This document shows positions 45,992-54,268 of a stretch of 56,338 nt of DNA, piece by piece. Under the pieces are notes generated by a model, which had not been told where the DNA came from, searched no databases, and worked only from the letters and a program-made list of their open reading frames with translations. The stretch covers positions 1 through 56,338 of the forward strand of contig QVMW01000019.1 of NCBI GenBank assembly GCA_003417655.1, given 5' to 3'. Positions within the stretch are counted from its first letter, which is position 1; each line of letters starts with the position of its first letter. This DNA comes from Rhodobacteraceae bacterium 63075 (GTDB lineage Bacteria > Pseudomonadota > Alphaproteobacteria > Rhodobacterales > Rhodobacteraceae). A program made the translations under genes and the position numbers.

Positions 45992-46221
45992 GTGCCACAC
46001 CCACCCCTGAAAGCATGGTGGGGCAAGGTGGGGCAAACACCCTTGAAAACAGGTGCCACACCACCCCGCCCCTAAAGGGGGGGGGCGGGGGTGGTGGGGC
46101 GTGCATCACCTGTTTGGCGTGGGGTGGGGCAACGATCTGGTCCCAATGCCCCGGTTTCTATCCGTGGGGAGGGTCGCGGTGCGGGGTTATGCTTTCGCGC
46201 TGTGCGGATCGGGGGTGCTGA
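45976..46221 (+). CDS. Small cysteine-containing protein
   Basis: An 81-aa protein overlapping the helicase gene by 16 bp. The sequence is low-complexity (PPLKGGGGGGGA) followed by ACITCLAWGGATIWSQCPGFYPWGGSRCG, with Cys pairs that could bind zinc. A run of nine G at 46077-46085 makes the frame fragile. It sits between the helicase and the terminase remnant. It is a plausible but unproven gene. Confidence 0.5.
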   Translation: MGKSMSATPTPESMVGQGGANTLENRCHTTPPLKGGGGGGGACITCLAWGGATIWSQCPGFYPWGGSRCGVMLSRCADRGC

Positions 46222-46222
46222 A

Positions 46223-46429
46223 ATGAAGGCATCCACCAAGGCAATCCGCTTCCTTGAAAGCCTGAGCATTCCCGAGGGGCCGAAAGCCGGTCAGGCGGTG
46301 AAGCTGGCCCCATTCCAAAAGCAATTCGTCAAGGGTGCCCTGGCGGACGGGATCAACGTGGCCTGTCTGAGCATCGGCAGGGGCAACACGAAAACCGCAC
46401 TGTCTCAGGGCATTGCTCTGAGCATATAG
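46223..46429 (+). pseudogene. Phage terminase large subunit, truncated
   Basis: Only the first 68 residues remain: MKASTKAIRFLESLSIPEGPKAGQAVKLAPFQKQFVKGALADGINVACLSIGRGNTKTALSQGIAL. This is the characteristic start of phage terminase large subunits, ending with the Walker A variant GRGNTKT. The reading frame stops at 46429 and no downstream terminase sequence follows. The cut marks where the defence cassette, or a deletion, interrupted the phage-type backbone. Confidence 0.8.
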
Positions 46430-47020
46430 ACTCTAGTAAGCAGACCGACCGCGCTAAAGAGAAACTTTGTAGCAAATTCGGCAGGGAACGCACATGGGCT
46501 ATGTCAGTACAGTTGGCCCAGCGATGGCGATATCGAACCGCATGCGCGCGATGTCCTCGGCTGTCGCCATGGTCTTCTCTTATATCTCGGCCCGACCTTC
46601 CTCGAGCCCGTGGCAACCTCAACTTTTCTCAACAACCCTGACCCTTGAGATTGTCGCTGTGCGTAACCCGTCCCGAGGGTTCGATATTGTTCGAAGATCC
46701 ATCGCTGCCGTTTCTAGCACTACTCGATGAAGGCTCGGACTTTGAAAAGTTAAACTGCAGAATTTAAACTGTCACTGGCTGTAATAGTAAGCCAATGGCG
46801 AGGTTTGAGCTGTCCACGAAATCCGGGCACTGACGTAAGCTACGATTTTTTGTCTGTTGATCGTCGACCCCGCGCAAAGCAATGTGATCGAAATCTACAG
46901 GCGGGAGTTCGATGCGCCGGTAGACTGCTTTTCGTTTTCTCTCGTTCCGCCAGGCTCCTGCCATTGCTAGGCACTGTTTATTGGTCCTATGGTCTTCGAG
47001 TGGGTCAAGAAAGGAATCGC
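46430..47020. other. Junction region without a supported gene
   Basis: About 590 bp of lower-GC sequence between the terminase remnant and the WYL remnant. Several short frames occur, but none shows family character or a ribosome site. It probably contains the breakpoint and the promoter of the second defence operon. Confidence 0.45.
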
Positions 47021-47266
47021 GTGCCGCGCAACAAGATCAACCAGCTCAATTGGCGTTCGGAAAGGCGCAATGCGTTGATCGAGTTCCGGGCCTTCTGGCA
47101 TGATTGGATCAATCGCGCTGACCAGATGGACGCCTTGGACACTGTCCTAGAGGCACGGCGTCCGCAGGATCAGCAGATCATCATGTTGAGTCGAGAACTG
47201 TCTGACCGGCTTGATCTCACCTCGTCTTCTCGTGAATGCACACCGAACACGTCGGCCTGCGATTAA
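47021..47266 (+). pseudogene. WYL regulator remnant with internal deletion
   Basis: An 81-codon frame from GTG. The first part (LNWRSERRNALIEFRAFWHDWINRADQMDAL) matches the winged-helix start of the intact WYL protein of the first island (LRWGIEQRLEFIEFRLFWEGHVNRIDVM). The next residues (LDTVLEARRPQDQQIIMLSREL) match its extreme C-terminus (LDTDPAARKPKDQQIVLLNREV). About 200 residues, including the WYL domain, are missing between them without a frame break. A short unrelated tail follows and overlaps the first possible codons of the res gene. It may be dead, or a mini-protein keeping part of the DNA-binding domain. Confidence 0.7.
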
Positions 47267-47286
47267 AGCCAGTCTGGATCAGCCAT

Positions 47287-50200
47287 ATGTCCTTTTTTGA
47301 GAAACCCATCCTGAACACGCCTTACGAAATTCCCACCCGCCATTGGGAACTGGATGACGAGGGGCGACCGACAGACAGGATCATCGATTCACGCCGACGT
47401 TCGGATCTCATCTCGGCGATGCCGCAATCAAAGAGCCGCAAGGGCAACCAACAAGATGAGCTGGACCTCAGCACCGAGGGGCTTGGCGGACTTGGGATCG
47501 ACTTCAACGTCACAGAGTTCGTCAACGAGATTCGACGCGAGGTGGATGTCTGGCGTATGATGCCCAACCCATCGCAATGGCAAGTCTCACCCACAACTCA
47601 GCGGCTCTTGCAGCACTGGCGTGCCCTGCAAACCGATGAAAGCCAGACCATCCGCCCTTTCTTTTGCCAGCTCGAGGCGGTCGAGGTCGCGATCTGGTTG
47701 GCCGAGGTCGCGCCCAAGTCTGGCGCCAAGGGCAAGCGTTTCAAGGCGCGCCTTGAGGCGGCGAACGACGCCGCCAACCCTGACCTGTTCCGCATCGCGC
47801 TAAAACTCGCCACAGGCGCGGGCAAGACCACTGTGATGGCGATGCTTATCGCCTGGCAGACGCTGAACGCCGTGCGCAGCGCGAACTCGAAGACTTTCAC
47901 CCGCGGCTTCCTTATCGTCACGCCGGGCATAACGATCCGTGATCGCCTCCGCGTGCTCCTGCCCAATGATGCGGACAATTACTATCGCCGGATCAACCTC
48001 GTCCCAGGTGACTTGATGCAGGACATGCAGCGCGCCCAGATCGTGCTGACAAATTACCACGCGTTTAAGCTGCGTGAGAAAATGCAGCTCACCAAGGGAA
48101 CGCGTGCCGCGCTGGAAGGTCATGGCGAGGACCTTGTGACGCTCGAGACCGAAGGCCAGATGATCCAGCGGGTCATGCCCGAATTGATGGGTCTTGGCCG
48201 GATCATGGTCATCAATGACGAGGCCCACCATTGCTACCGGGAAAGACCCGTCGCCGAGGTCGAGAAGCTCACCGGCGACGACCGCAAGGAAGCCGAGGAA
48301 AACCGCGAAGCGGCCCGGCTCTGGATTTCCGGGATCGAGGCGGCCAAGCGCAAACTCGGTCTGCGAGCCGTGTATGATCTTTCGGCGACCCCATTCTTTC
48401 TGTCGGGCTCAGGCTGGCCCGAGGGCGTGCTTTTCCCCTGGGTGGTCTCCGACTTCTCACTGATGGACGCCATCGAATGCGGCATCGTCAAGCTGCCCCG
48501 CGTGCCGGTGGCCGACAATGTGCCGGGCCAGCCTGAGCCGCTGTATCGCGATCTGTGGAAGGCCATCGGAAAGAAGATGCCCAAGAAGGCCAAGGGCACA
48601 CCGCCGGACCCGCAGAAGCTTCCCATTGAGTTGAAATCCGCGATCGACGCGCTCTACGGTCACTATGAGAAGACCTTCAAGCTTTGGCAGGAAGAACAGG
48701 TGGGTATTCCACCGGTCTTCATTGTTGTCTGCAACAACACCGCGAACTCCCAGCTTCTGCGTGATTACATGGCCGGCTATGAGCGCGAGGATGCGGAAGG
48801 CAACTTCGAGACCGTCCCGGGCAAATGCCCGCTCTTTTCCAACTTCTCGACCGATCTCGAGCGGCTCTCCCGCCCACGAACCGTCCTCATCGACAGCGCC
48901 ACGCTCGAGGCGGGCGGTGATATCGATAAATCTTTCCGCGATGCAAATGCGGATCAGATCGAGGCGTTCCGCCGCGAACAGGCCGAACGCAACATTGCCA
49001 GCGACCTGACGGACGCCGACATCCTGCGCGAGGTGATGAACACGGTGGGCAAGAAGGACCGCCTCGGAGAACAGGTGCGCTGCGTCGTCTCAGTCTCGAT
49101 GCTGACCGAAGGCTGGGACGCCAACAATGTGACCCATATCCTCGGCCTGCGCGCCTTCGGCACCAAGCTGATCTGCGAGCAGGTCATCGGCCGCGCCCTG
49201 CGCCGCCTGTCCTATGACACCGATGAAGACGGCCTGTTCCGCACCGAATATGCCGATATCCTGGGCATTGACGGGCTCAACTTCTCCGATGGGCCGCGCG
49301 TCGCCCCGCCGCAGCCGCCGCGCGACGTGGTCAATGTCCGCGCCGTCAGCCCGGAGCGCGACGCGCTCGAGATCGCCTTCCCCCGCGTGCAGGGCTATAC
49401 TGCCGACCTGCCGCCCGATCGGCTGGATGCCGATTTCTCGGGGCTTGAGCCCTACGTGCTGACGCCGGAAAAGGTCTCGGCCACCGTCGTCACCATGCAG
49501 GGCATCGTCGGCGAGGCCGAAAAGCTGACCCTCGACTACCTCAAGGCGCAGCGGAGATCGACCATCGCAACCCATATCGCCAAGCACATGATCTTCGAGA
49601 AACTGCGCGACGCGAACGAGGCCCCGCGCATGCACCTCTTCCCGGCGGCCAAGCGCATCGTCAATCAATGGCTGACCGAGGGCCACCTGGTCTGCAAGGG
49701 CGATACCGTCCCCGCCCAGCTGCTCTACCGCGAACTGGCCGACGAGGTCTGCGACATCATCTTCGGCGCGCTGATCGACAAGCCCGGCGGCGAGAAGATC
49801 CTGCGCGCCGTGCTCGACCCTTACAACCCGACCGGCTCGACCATGGGCGTCAATTTCAACACCTCGAAATCAACCCGCTACCACCCGAGCCCCGACAAAT
49901 CTCACATCAACTGGATCATCACCGACAGCGATTGGGAGGACAAGCTCGCCGCCCGGATCGAGGATCACCCGCGCGTTCTGTCCTACGCCAAGAACCACAA
50001 TCTTGGCCTCGAAATCCCCTACCTGGTGGAGGGCGAGCCGCGCACATATCTGCCCGATTTCCTGATCCGGCTGGACACGCCCGAACCCACCACGCTGGTG
50101 GTCGAGGTCAAGGGCTATCGCGGCCACGATGCCATGCTCAAGGCCGACACGATGCGCGGCAAATGGGTGCCCGCGGTCAACCGTCTGAGCAGCTACGGCC

Positions 50201-50292
50201 GCTGGGGCTTTGCCGAGCTGCGCAGCGTGCATGATTTCGGCCCCGAACTCGACGCCGCGATCACCGCCATGCTGGAAGGAGAGCCCGCATGA
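47287..50292 (+). CDS. Res-like helicase-nuclease (BPTD_3080 restriction endonuclease type)
   Basis: A 1001-aa SF2 helicase with nuclease. The N-terminus (MSFFEKPILNTPYEIPTRHWELDDEGRPTDRI) is typical of this family. Motif I LATGAGKTT is near residues 175-183, motif II DEAHH near 311, DLSATPFF follows, and motif VI is QVIGRALRR. The C-terminal nuclease has YLPDFLI (about 922) and VVEVKGY (about 939), the PD-(D/E)xK pattern. The ATG at 47287 is preferred; one 17 codons upstream lies in the WYL remnant. Such proteins act like type III Res, using ATP to survey and cut DNA, with the methyltransferase two genes on. Its stop overlaps a mini-ORF start. Confidence 0.9.
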   Translation: MSFFEKPILNTPYEIPTRHWELDDEGRPTDRIIDSRRRSDLISAMPQSKSRKGNQQDELDLSTEGLGGLGIDFNVTEFVNEIRREVDVWRMMPNPSQWQVSPTTQRLLQHWRALQTDESQTIRPFFCQLEAVEVAIWLAEVAPKSGAKGKRFKARLEAANDAANPDLFRIALKLATGAGKTTVMAMLIAWQTLNAVRSANSKTFTRGFLIVTPGITIRDRLRVLLPNDADNYYRRINLVPGDLMQDMQRAQIVLTNYHAFKLREKMQLTKGTRAALEGHGEDLVTLETEGQMIQRVMPELMGLGRIMVINDEAHHCYRERPVAEVEKLTGDDRKEAEENREAARLWISGIEAAKRKLGLRAVYDLSATPFFLSGSGWPEGVLFPWVVSDFSLMDAIECGIVKLPRVPVADNVPGQPEPLYRDLWKAIGKKMPKKAKGTPPDPQKLPIELKSAIDALYGHYEKTFKLWQEEQVGIPPVFIVVCNNTANSQLLRDYMAGYEREDAEGNFETVPGKCPLFSNFSTDLERLSRPRTVLIDSATLEAGGDIDKSFRDANADQIEAFRREQAERNIASDLTDADILREVMNTVGKKDRLGEQVRCVVSVSMLTEGWDANNVTHILGLRAFGTKLICEQVIGRALRRLSYDTDEDGLFRTEYADILGIDGLNFSDGPRVAPPQPPRDVVNVRAVSPERDALEIAFPRVQGYTADLPPDRLDADFSGLEPYVLTPEKVSATVVTMQGIVGEAEKLTLDYLKAQRRSTIATHIAKHMIFEKLRDANEAPRMHLFPAAKRIVNQWLTEGHLVCKGDTVPAQLLYRELADEVCDIIFGALIDKPGGEKILRAVLDPYNPTGSTMGVNFNTSKSTRYHPSPDKSHINWIITDSDWEDKLAARIEDHPRVLSYAKNHNLGLEIPYLVEGEPRTYLPDFLIRLDTPEPTTLVVEVKGYRGHDAMLKADTMRGKWVPAVNRLSSYGRWGFAELRSVHDFGPELDAAITAMLEGEPA

Positions 50293-50345
50293 CACGCACT
50301 TCCAGATCACAGCCCGTGATCTCGAACAGAGGGGGCGCCGCATGA
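50289..50345 (+). other. 18-codon mini-ORF coupling res to the ORF6N gene
   Basis: The ATG overlaps the res stop (ATGA) and its TGA overlaps the ORF6N start (ATGA), forming a translational relay. Its RSQPVISNRGG resembles RSQGVIPKPKGRGG of the ORF6N protein in the same codon phase, so it may be a relic of a duplicated piece of that gene. Confidence 0.4.
50305..50321. repeat. GATCAC-N5-GTGATC palindrome, copy 1
   Basis: A perfect 6+6 inverted repeat at the res/ORF6N junction. A second copy lies at 50535-50551; the two agree at 17 of 18 positions including one flanking base. It may be an operator of the ORF6N protein or the trace of a partial duplication. Confidence 0.45.
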
Positions 50346-51199
50346 CGCAGGACGATCCGCTCGACCATCCCGGCGTGCTCATGTTCGAGGGCGCGCCGGT
50401 CCTGCTCGACACATGGGTCGCCCGTGCCTTCGAGGAAGACGTGCGTGTGATCAATCAGGCCGTTTCGCGCAACCCCGAGAAATTCGATGATCGTCACGCC
50501 TTTCGCCTGAGCAAGCAACAGCGCGACTTTCTCAGATCACAGGGCGTGATCCCGAAGCCGAAAGGGCGCGGCGGATCGCAGATGCCGCCGATGGTCTACA
50601 CACAAAAGGGCGTCGCACGGCTGGCCACGGTCCTGAAATCGCCCAAGGCCCTCGAGGCGACCGACCTCATCATCGATCTGTTCACCGAGGTCTATGTCCA
50701 GATCGCGCAAGGCCGCAACGAGGTGCAGATCGCCAATCCTGGTCGCTTGCTGCCAAAGGCCGATATCGCGGCTCGGATCACCCAGATAAAATCCCGACTG
50801 CTCGATCAGATCGACACCCTCATGCAGACCGAGATCGACCCGGGCGGGCGCACCGTGCGCGATGAAATCTCCTCGCTCGGGGCCACGCTCTACGACGATC
50901 TCAAGGCACGACTGCGGCGCAAGGGGCTCGAGAATGAAAAGCTGGAGGCCGAAATCCTCAAACTTCTCGAAGAGGTCCAGAGCTTGCGTCAGGATCGTGC
51001 TGTCAAAGCCCGCAAATCAGAACTCGAAAATGAGGCGATGGCACTGGAAAACCTGCGCAATCGCATCGCATTGGTGCGCGACACGCTCCAACTGCTCGAC
51101 GAGATGGAGCCGAACGCCCTTGTCACTCTCAATCAGAAGTTCCTGACTGGCACGCAAGAGGTGCTGCGCCTGCCGGGCACCAAGGAGACCGACCAATGA
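50342..51199 (+). CDS. ORF6N-domain protein with C-terminal coiled coil
   Basis: A 285-aa protein. Residues about 5-115 match the ORF6N/KilA-N-like DNA-binding domain of phage regulators: GVLMFEGAPVLLDTWVARAFEEDVRVINQAVSRNPEKFDDRHAFRLSKQQRDF and YTQKGVARLATVLKSPKALEATDLIIDLFTEVY. The remainder is a long coiled coil (about 175-260) that would oligomerise. ORF6N proteins are usually antirepressors or regulators in phages; their presence between Res and methyltransferase genes suggests a sensor, specificity or regulatory part of the defence operon. It overlaps the methyltransferase start by 4 bp. A palindrome lies inside the gene. Confidence 0.85.
   Translation: MTQDDPLDHPGVLMFEGAPVLLDTWVARAFEEDVRVINQAVSRNPEKFDDRHAFRLSKQQRDFLRSQGVIPKPKGRGGSQMPPMVYTQKGVARLATVLKSPKALEATDLIIDLFTEVYVQIAQGRNEVQIANPGRLLPKADIAARITQIKSRLLDQIDTLMQTEIDPGGRTVRDEISSLGATLYDDLKARLRRKGLENEKLEAEILKLLEEVQSLRQDRAVKARKSELENEAMALENLRNRIALVRDTLQLLDEMEPNALVTLNQKFLTGTQEVLRLPGTKETDQ
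50535..50551. repeat. GATCAC-N5-GTGATC palindrome, copy 2
   Basis: This copy lies within the ORF6N coding region, encoding part of LRSQGVIP. Its centre is 230 bp downstream of copy 1. Confidence 0.4.
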
Positions 51200-54051
51200 C
51201 CGACAAGAAAACCCCCATCGAGCCCATCACCCATCCCGACGACCGCGTGAACATTCCCACGCCGGAACTCGCCCCGATGATGGACCCGGACGATGCGCGC
51301 CCGATCCGGGCGGCCTATGACCGGCGCAACCCGGACCTCGATCCGCAGCTGGTCTGGCGCGGCAAGGACATCGACGCCACCCATGTCACCGCCGACGCCC
51401 CGCCGCTCTACCTGCAGGAACAGGTGCACCCAAAGGCGATCATCGAGGATTTGCGCAAGGGCAACCAGCGCAACGGCGAGGGCTCCGGCGCGGACCTCTT
51501 CGATCATTTCGGCGTGACGGATGACGATACCGAGGCCGAGGTGGAGTTCTACCGCCACGCCACCCGCTGGTCCAACCGGATGATCCTGGGCGACGGGCTG
51601 CAAGTGATGGCGAGCCTTGCAGAGCGTGAGGGGCTGAAAGGCAGCGTGCAGGCGATCTATATCGACCCGCCCTATGGCATCAAGTTCAACTCCAACTTCC
51701 AGTGGTCCACCACCTCGCGCGATGTGAAGGATGGCAAGCTGGAGCATCTGACCCGCGAGCCCGAGCAGGTGAAGGCCTTTCGCGACACCTGGCGCGACGG
51801 CATCCATTCCTACCTGCACTACCTGCGCGACCGGCTGGTGGTGGCGCGCGAATTGCTGACCGAGAGCGGCTCCTGCTTCGTCCAGATCGGCGATGAGAAC
51901 GTCCACCGCGTGCGGGCGCTGATGGATGAGGTGTTTGGAGAGGAGAATTTCTGCAATCAGATTACCTTCAAAAAGACTGGTGGTTTGATCAGCGGTTTTC
52001 TGCCAAGCACTGGTGATTATCTGATTTGGTATGCGAAAGATAAGTCCAAGACGAAGTTTCGTCAGCCCTATGCACCCAAGCCTTTTGGTGCGGGCTCCGA
52101 CTACGCACATGTTCGCGAGGATAACCTTTCTATTCGCCGTCTGACGCGACCTGAGGCAGAAAATCCTGAGAAGCTCCCGGATGACTGGAAGATCCTCCAA
52201 ACTACTGCACTCGAGTCAGCCAACCCCACGTTTACCTTTCCATTCCGCGGGAAGAACTATCCGCAGCGTTGGAAAACCAATCTCAAAGGCCTTTCTGCCT
52301 TGGAGAAAGCGGATCGACTCTACGAGGCGACCAGGAAGTTGCGATATGTCCGGTATGTCGATGACTTTCCGGTAATCCCAATTATCAATGCATGGGATGA
52401 TACTGGCTCCTCGGGGTATCGAGACGCGAACATCTATGTCGTGCAAACAGTCAGCAAAGTTGTTGAACGCTGCATACTCATGACAACCGACCCGGGCGAC
52501 CTCGTGCTCGATCCCACCTGCGGCTCCGGCACCACCGCCTATGCGGCCGAGCAATGGGGCCGCCGCTGGATCACCATCGACACGAGCCGCGTGGCCCTCG
52601 CCCTCGCCCGTGCGCGGATCATGGGCGCGAAATACCCCTGGTATCTGCTCAAGGACTCCGAGGAGGGGCAGAGGAAAGAGGCCGAGGTGACGCGCAGCAG
52701 CCCCGCCACCCACGCCACCTGGAACGACATCCGCCACGGCTTCGTCTACCAGCGCGTGCCGCACATCACGCTGAAAAGCATCGCCAACAACACCGAGATC
52801 GACACGATCTGGGAGGCGATGCAGCCCGCCGTCGAGGACGCCCGCGCCGCGCTCAACACCGCCCTTGCCGGGCATCCCACATCCTTCGAGGTCGAAACCG
52901 GCGGCCGCAAGGGCGAGACGATCGACTTCACCGCCCCCGGCGAGGTCGAACTGCCCAGCGGAGAGACGGCCCCGGCGGGCGGCTTCATGGAATGGGAAGT
53001 GCCGCGCGAGGCCCCCGACGGCTGGCCTGACGCGGCCAAAGAGGCGCTCGCGGCCTTCTGGGAAGCCCGCATCGCTCGGCAGAAGGAAATCGACGCCAGC
53101 ATCGCCGCCAAGGCCGATCACGAATACCTCTACGACAAGCCCTACGAGGACAAGAAGCGCATTCGTGTTGCCGGGCCTTTCACGGTCGAAAGCCTCTCGC
53201 CCCACCGCACGCAGGCGGTCAACGAATATGGCGAGATCATCGACGAGCACGACGCGGCCCGGGGCAATCGCGAGAATGCCGCGCAGGAGGCCGAGAATTA
53301 CCGCGAGGCGATCCTCGAAAACCTCTCCAAGGCCGGCGTGCAACAATCCGGGCGCGAGGACGCCATCGCCTTCAACAGCCTGACCCCCTGGCCGGGCGAA
53401 TGGATCAGCGCCGAGGGCCGCTACATGGAGGGCGAGGCAGAGCGCCGCGCCGGCATCTTCATCGGCCCCGAATACGGAACCGTCCAACGCGCCGATCTGG
53501 TCGCCGCCGCGCGGGAGGCGGCGGATGCCGGTTTCGACATCGTCATCGCCTGCGCCTTCAATTTCGATGCCCACACCGCCGAGTTCCGCAAGCTCGGCCG
53601 CGTGCCCATCCTGCAAGCCCGCATGAACCCCGACCTGCACATGGCCGGCGAGTTGAAGGCCGGGGGCGGCAACCTCTTCGTGGTCTTCGGCGAGCCCGAT
53701 ATCGAGCTGCGCGAAGAGGACGGCATGTATCGCGTGGAACTGCGCGGCGTCGACATCTTCAAGCCCGCCACCGGCGAGGTCGTGGCCAGCGAGCCCGACG
53801 ACATCGCCTGCTGGTTCATCGACACCGATTACAACGAGGAGTCGTTCTTCGTCCGCCACGCCTATTTCCCGGGCGCGGAGGTGCCCTACAAGCAGCTCAA
53901 GACGACCCTGAAGGGCGAGGTGGATCAGGAGGCATGGGACAGCCTGAAACGCACGGTGTCACGGCCGTTCGCGCGGCCCAAGTCCGGGCGGATCGCGGTG
54001 AAGGTGATCAACCACCTGGGGGATGAAGTGATGAAGGTGATGGGGGTTTGA
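51196..54051 (+). CDS. Beta-class DNA methyltransferase (type III Mod-like)
   Basis: A 951-aa methyltransferase, long for a Mod. An N-terminal 110-residue extension precedes the catalytic core: motif IV IDPPYGIKFNSNFQW at about 156 and motif I LDPTCGSGTTAYAA near 437. The target-recognition part between (about 247-428) is encoded by DNA (51935-52480) much more AT-rich than its flanks. After motif I, about 500 residues of unassigned sequence follow, including a region rich in acidic residues and a C-terminal domain (DIVIACAFNFDAHTAEFRKLGRVPILQARMNPDLHMAGELKAGGGNLFVVFGEPDIEL). It overlaps the ORF6N gene by 4 bp and should protect host sites from the Res-like nuclease. Confidence 0.9.
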   Translation: MTDKKTPIEPITHPDDRVNIPTPELAPMMDPDDARPIRAAYDRRNPDLDPQLVWRGKDIDATHVTADAPPLYLQEQVHPKAIIEDLRKGNQRNGEGSGADLFDHFGVTDDDTEAEVEFYRHATRWSNRMILGDGLQVMASLAEREGLKGSVQAIYIDPPYGIKFNSNFQWSTTSRDVKDGKLEHLTREPEQVKAFRDTWRDGIHSYLHYLRDRLVVARELLTESGSCFVQIGDENVHRVRALMDEVFGEENFCNQITFKKTGGLISGFLPSTGDYLIWYAKDKSKTKFRQPYAPKPFGAGSDYAHVREDNLSIRRLTRPEAENPEKLPDDWKILQTTALESANPTFTFPFRGKNYPQRWKTNLKGLSALEKADRLYEATRKLRYVRYVDDFPVIPIINAWDDTGSSGYRDANIYVVQTVSKVVERCILMTTDPGDLVLDPTCGSGTTAYAAEQWGRRWITIDTSRVALALARARIMGAKYPWYLLKDSEEGQRKEAEVTRSSPATHATWNDIRHGFVYQRVPHITLKSIANNTEIDTIWEAMQPAVEDARAALNTALAGHPTSFEVETGGRKGETIDFTAPGEVELPSGETAPAGGFMEWEVPREAPDGWPDAAKEALAAFWEARIARQKEIDASIAAKADHEYLYDKPYEDKKRIRVAGPFTVESLSPHRTQAVNEYGEIIDEHDAARGNRENAAQEAENYREAILENLSKAGVQQSGREDAIAFNSLTPWPGEWISAEGRYMEGEAERRAGIFIGPEYGTVQRADLVAAAREAADAGFDIVIACAFNFDAHTAEFRKLGRVPILQARMNPDLHMAGELKAGGGNLFVVFGEPDIELREEDGMYRVELRGVDIFKPATGEVVASEPDDIACWFIDTDYNEESFFVRHAYFPGAEVPYKQLKTTLKGEVDQEAWDSLKRTVSRPFARPKSGRIAVKVINHLGDEVMKVMGV

Positions 54052-54052
54052 G

Positions 54053-54268
54053 ATGACCATTGATGAAGCCGCACAGCGATTGAAAGCCATGTACGACGAT
54101 GCGAGCACAGGAAAAGCCGTGTCCATTCATCTGTTTGGCATTCGCTACGCAGATGAGCTGGATGGAATGCCCATCGGGGAGGTCGTCATCAGGGCAGGCT
54201 TGCCCAAGAGCTACCAGACCGAAGTTCGCAAAGGTATGAGTTTGGCGCGCTACGTAGCCGAGAAATGA
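54053..54268 (+). CDS. Small protein preceding the RelE-UvrD fusion
   Basis: A 71-aa protein, MTIDEAAQRLKAMYDDASTGKAVSIHLFGIRYADELDGMPIGEVVIRAGLPKSYQTEVRKGMSLARYVAEK. No family is recognised, though a short helix-turn-helix-like stretch could be imagined near GEVVIRAGLPKSYQTEVRKG. It begins 1 bp after the methyltransferase stop, and its own stop overlaps the fusion start (ATGA). Small genes ahead of RelE toxins are usually antitoxins, so an antitoxin-like partner for the RelE domain is a reasonable guess, not shown. Confidence 0.7.
   Translation: MTIDEAAQRLKAMYDDASTGKAVSIHLFGIRYADELDGMPIGEVVIRAGLPKSYQTEVRKGMSLARYVAEK

Noticed and set aside
46077..46085. A run of nine G within the small cysteine-containing gene, which might signal a frameshift or phase variation.
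   Set aside because: Nothing visible in the sequence shows that another frame is better, and read-level data would be needed to call variation.
46764..46964. A 66-codon minus-strand frame between the terminase and WYL remnants.
   Set aside because: No ribosome site, no recognised family and no neighbour support; treated as chance.
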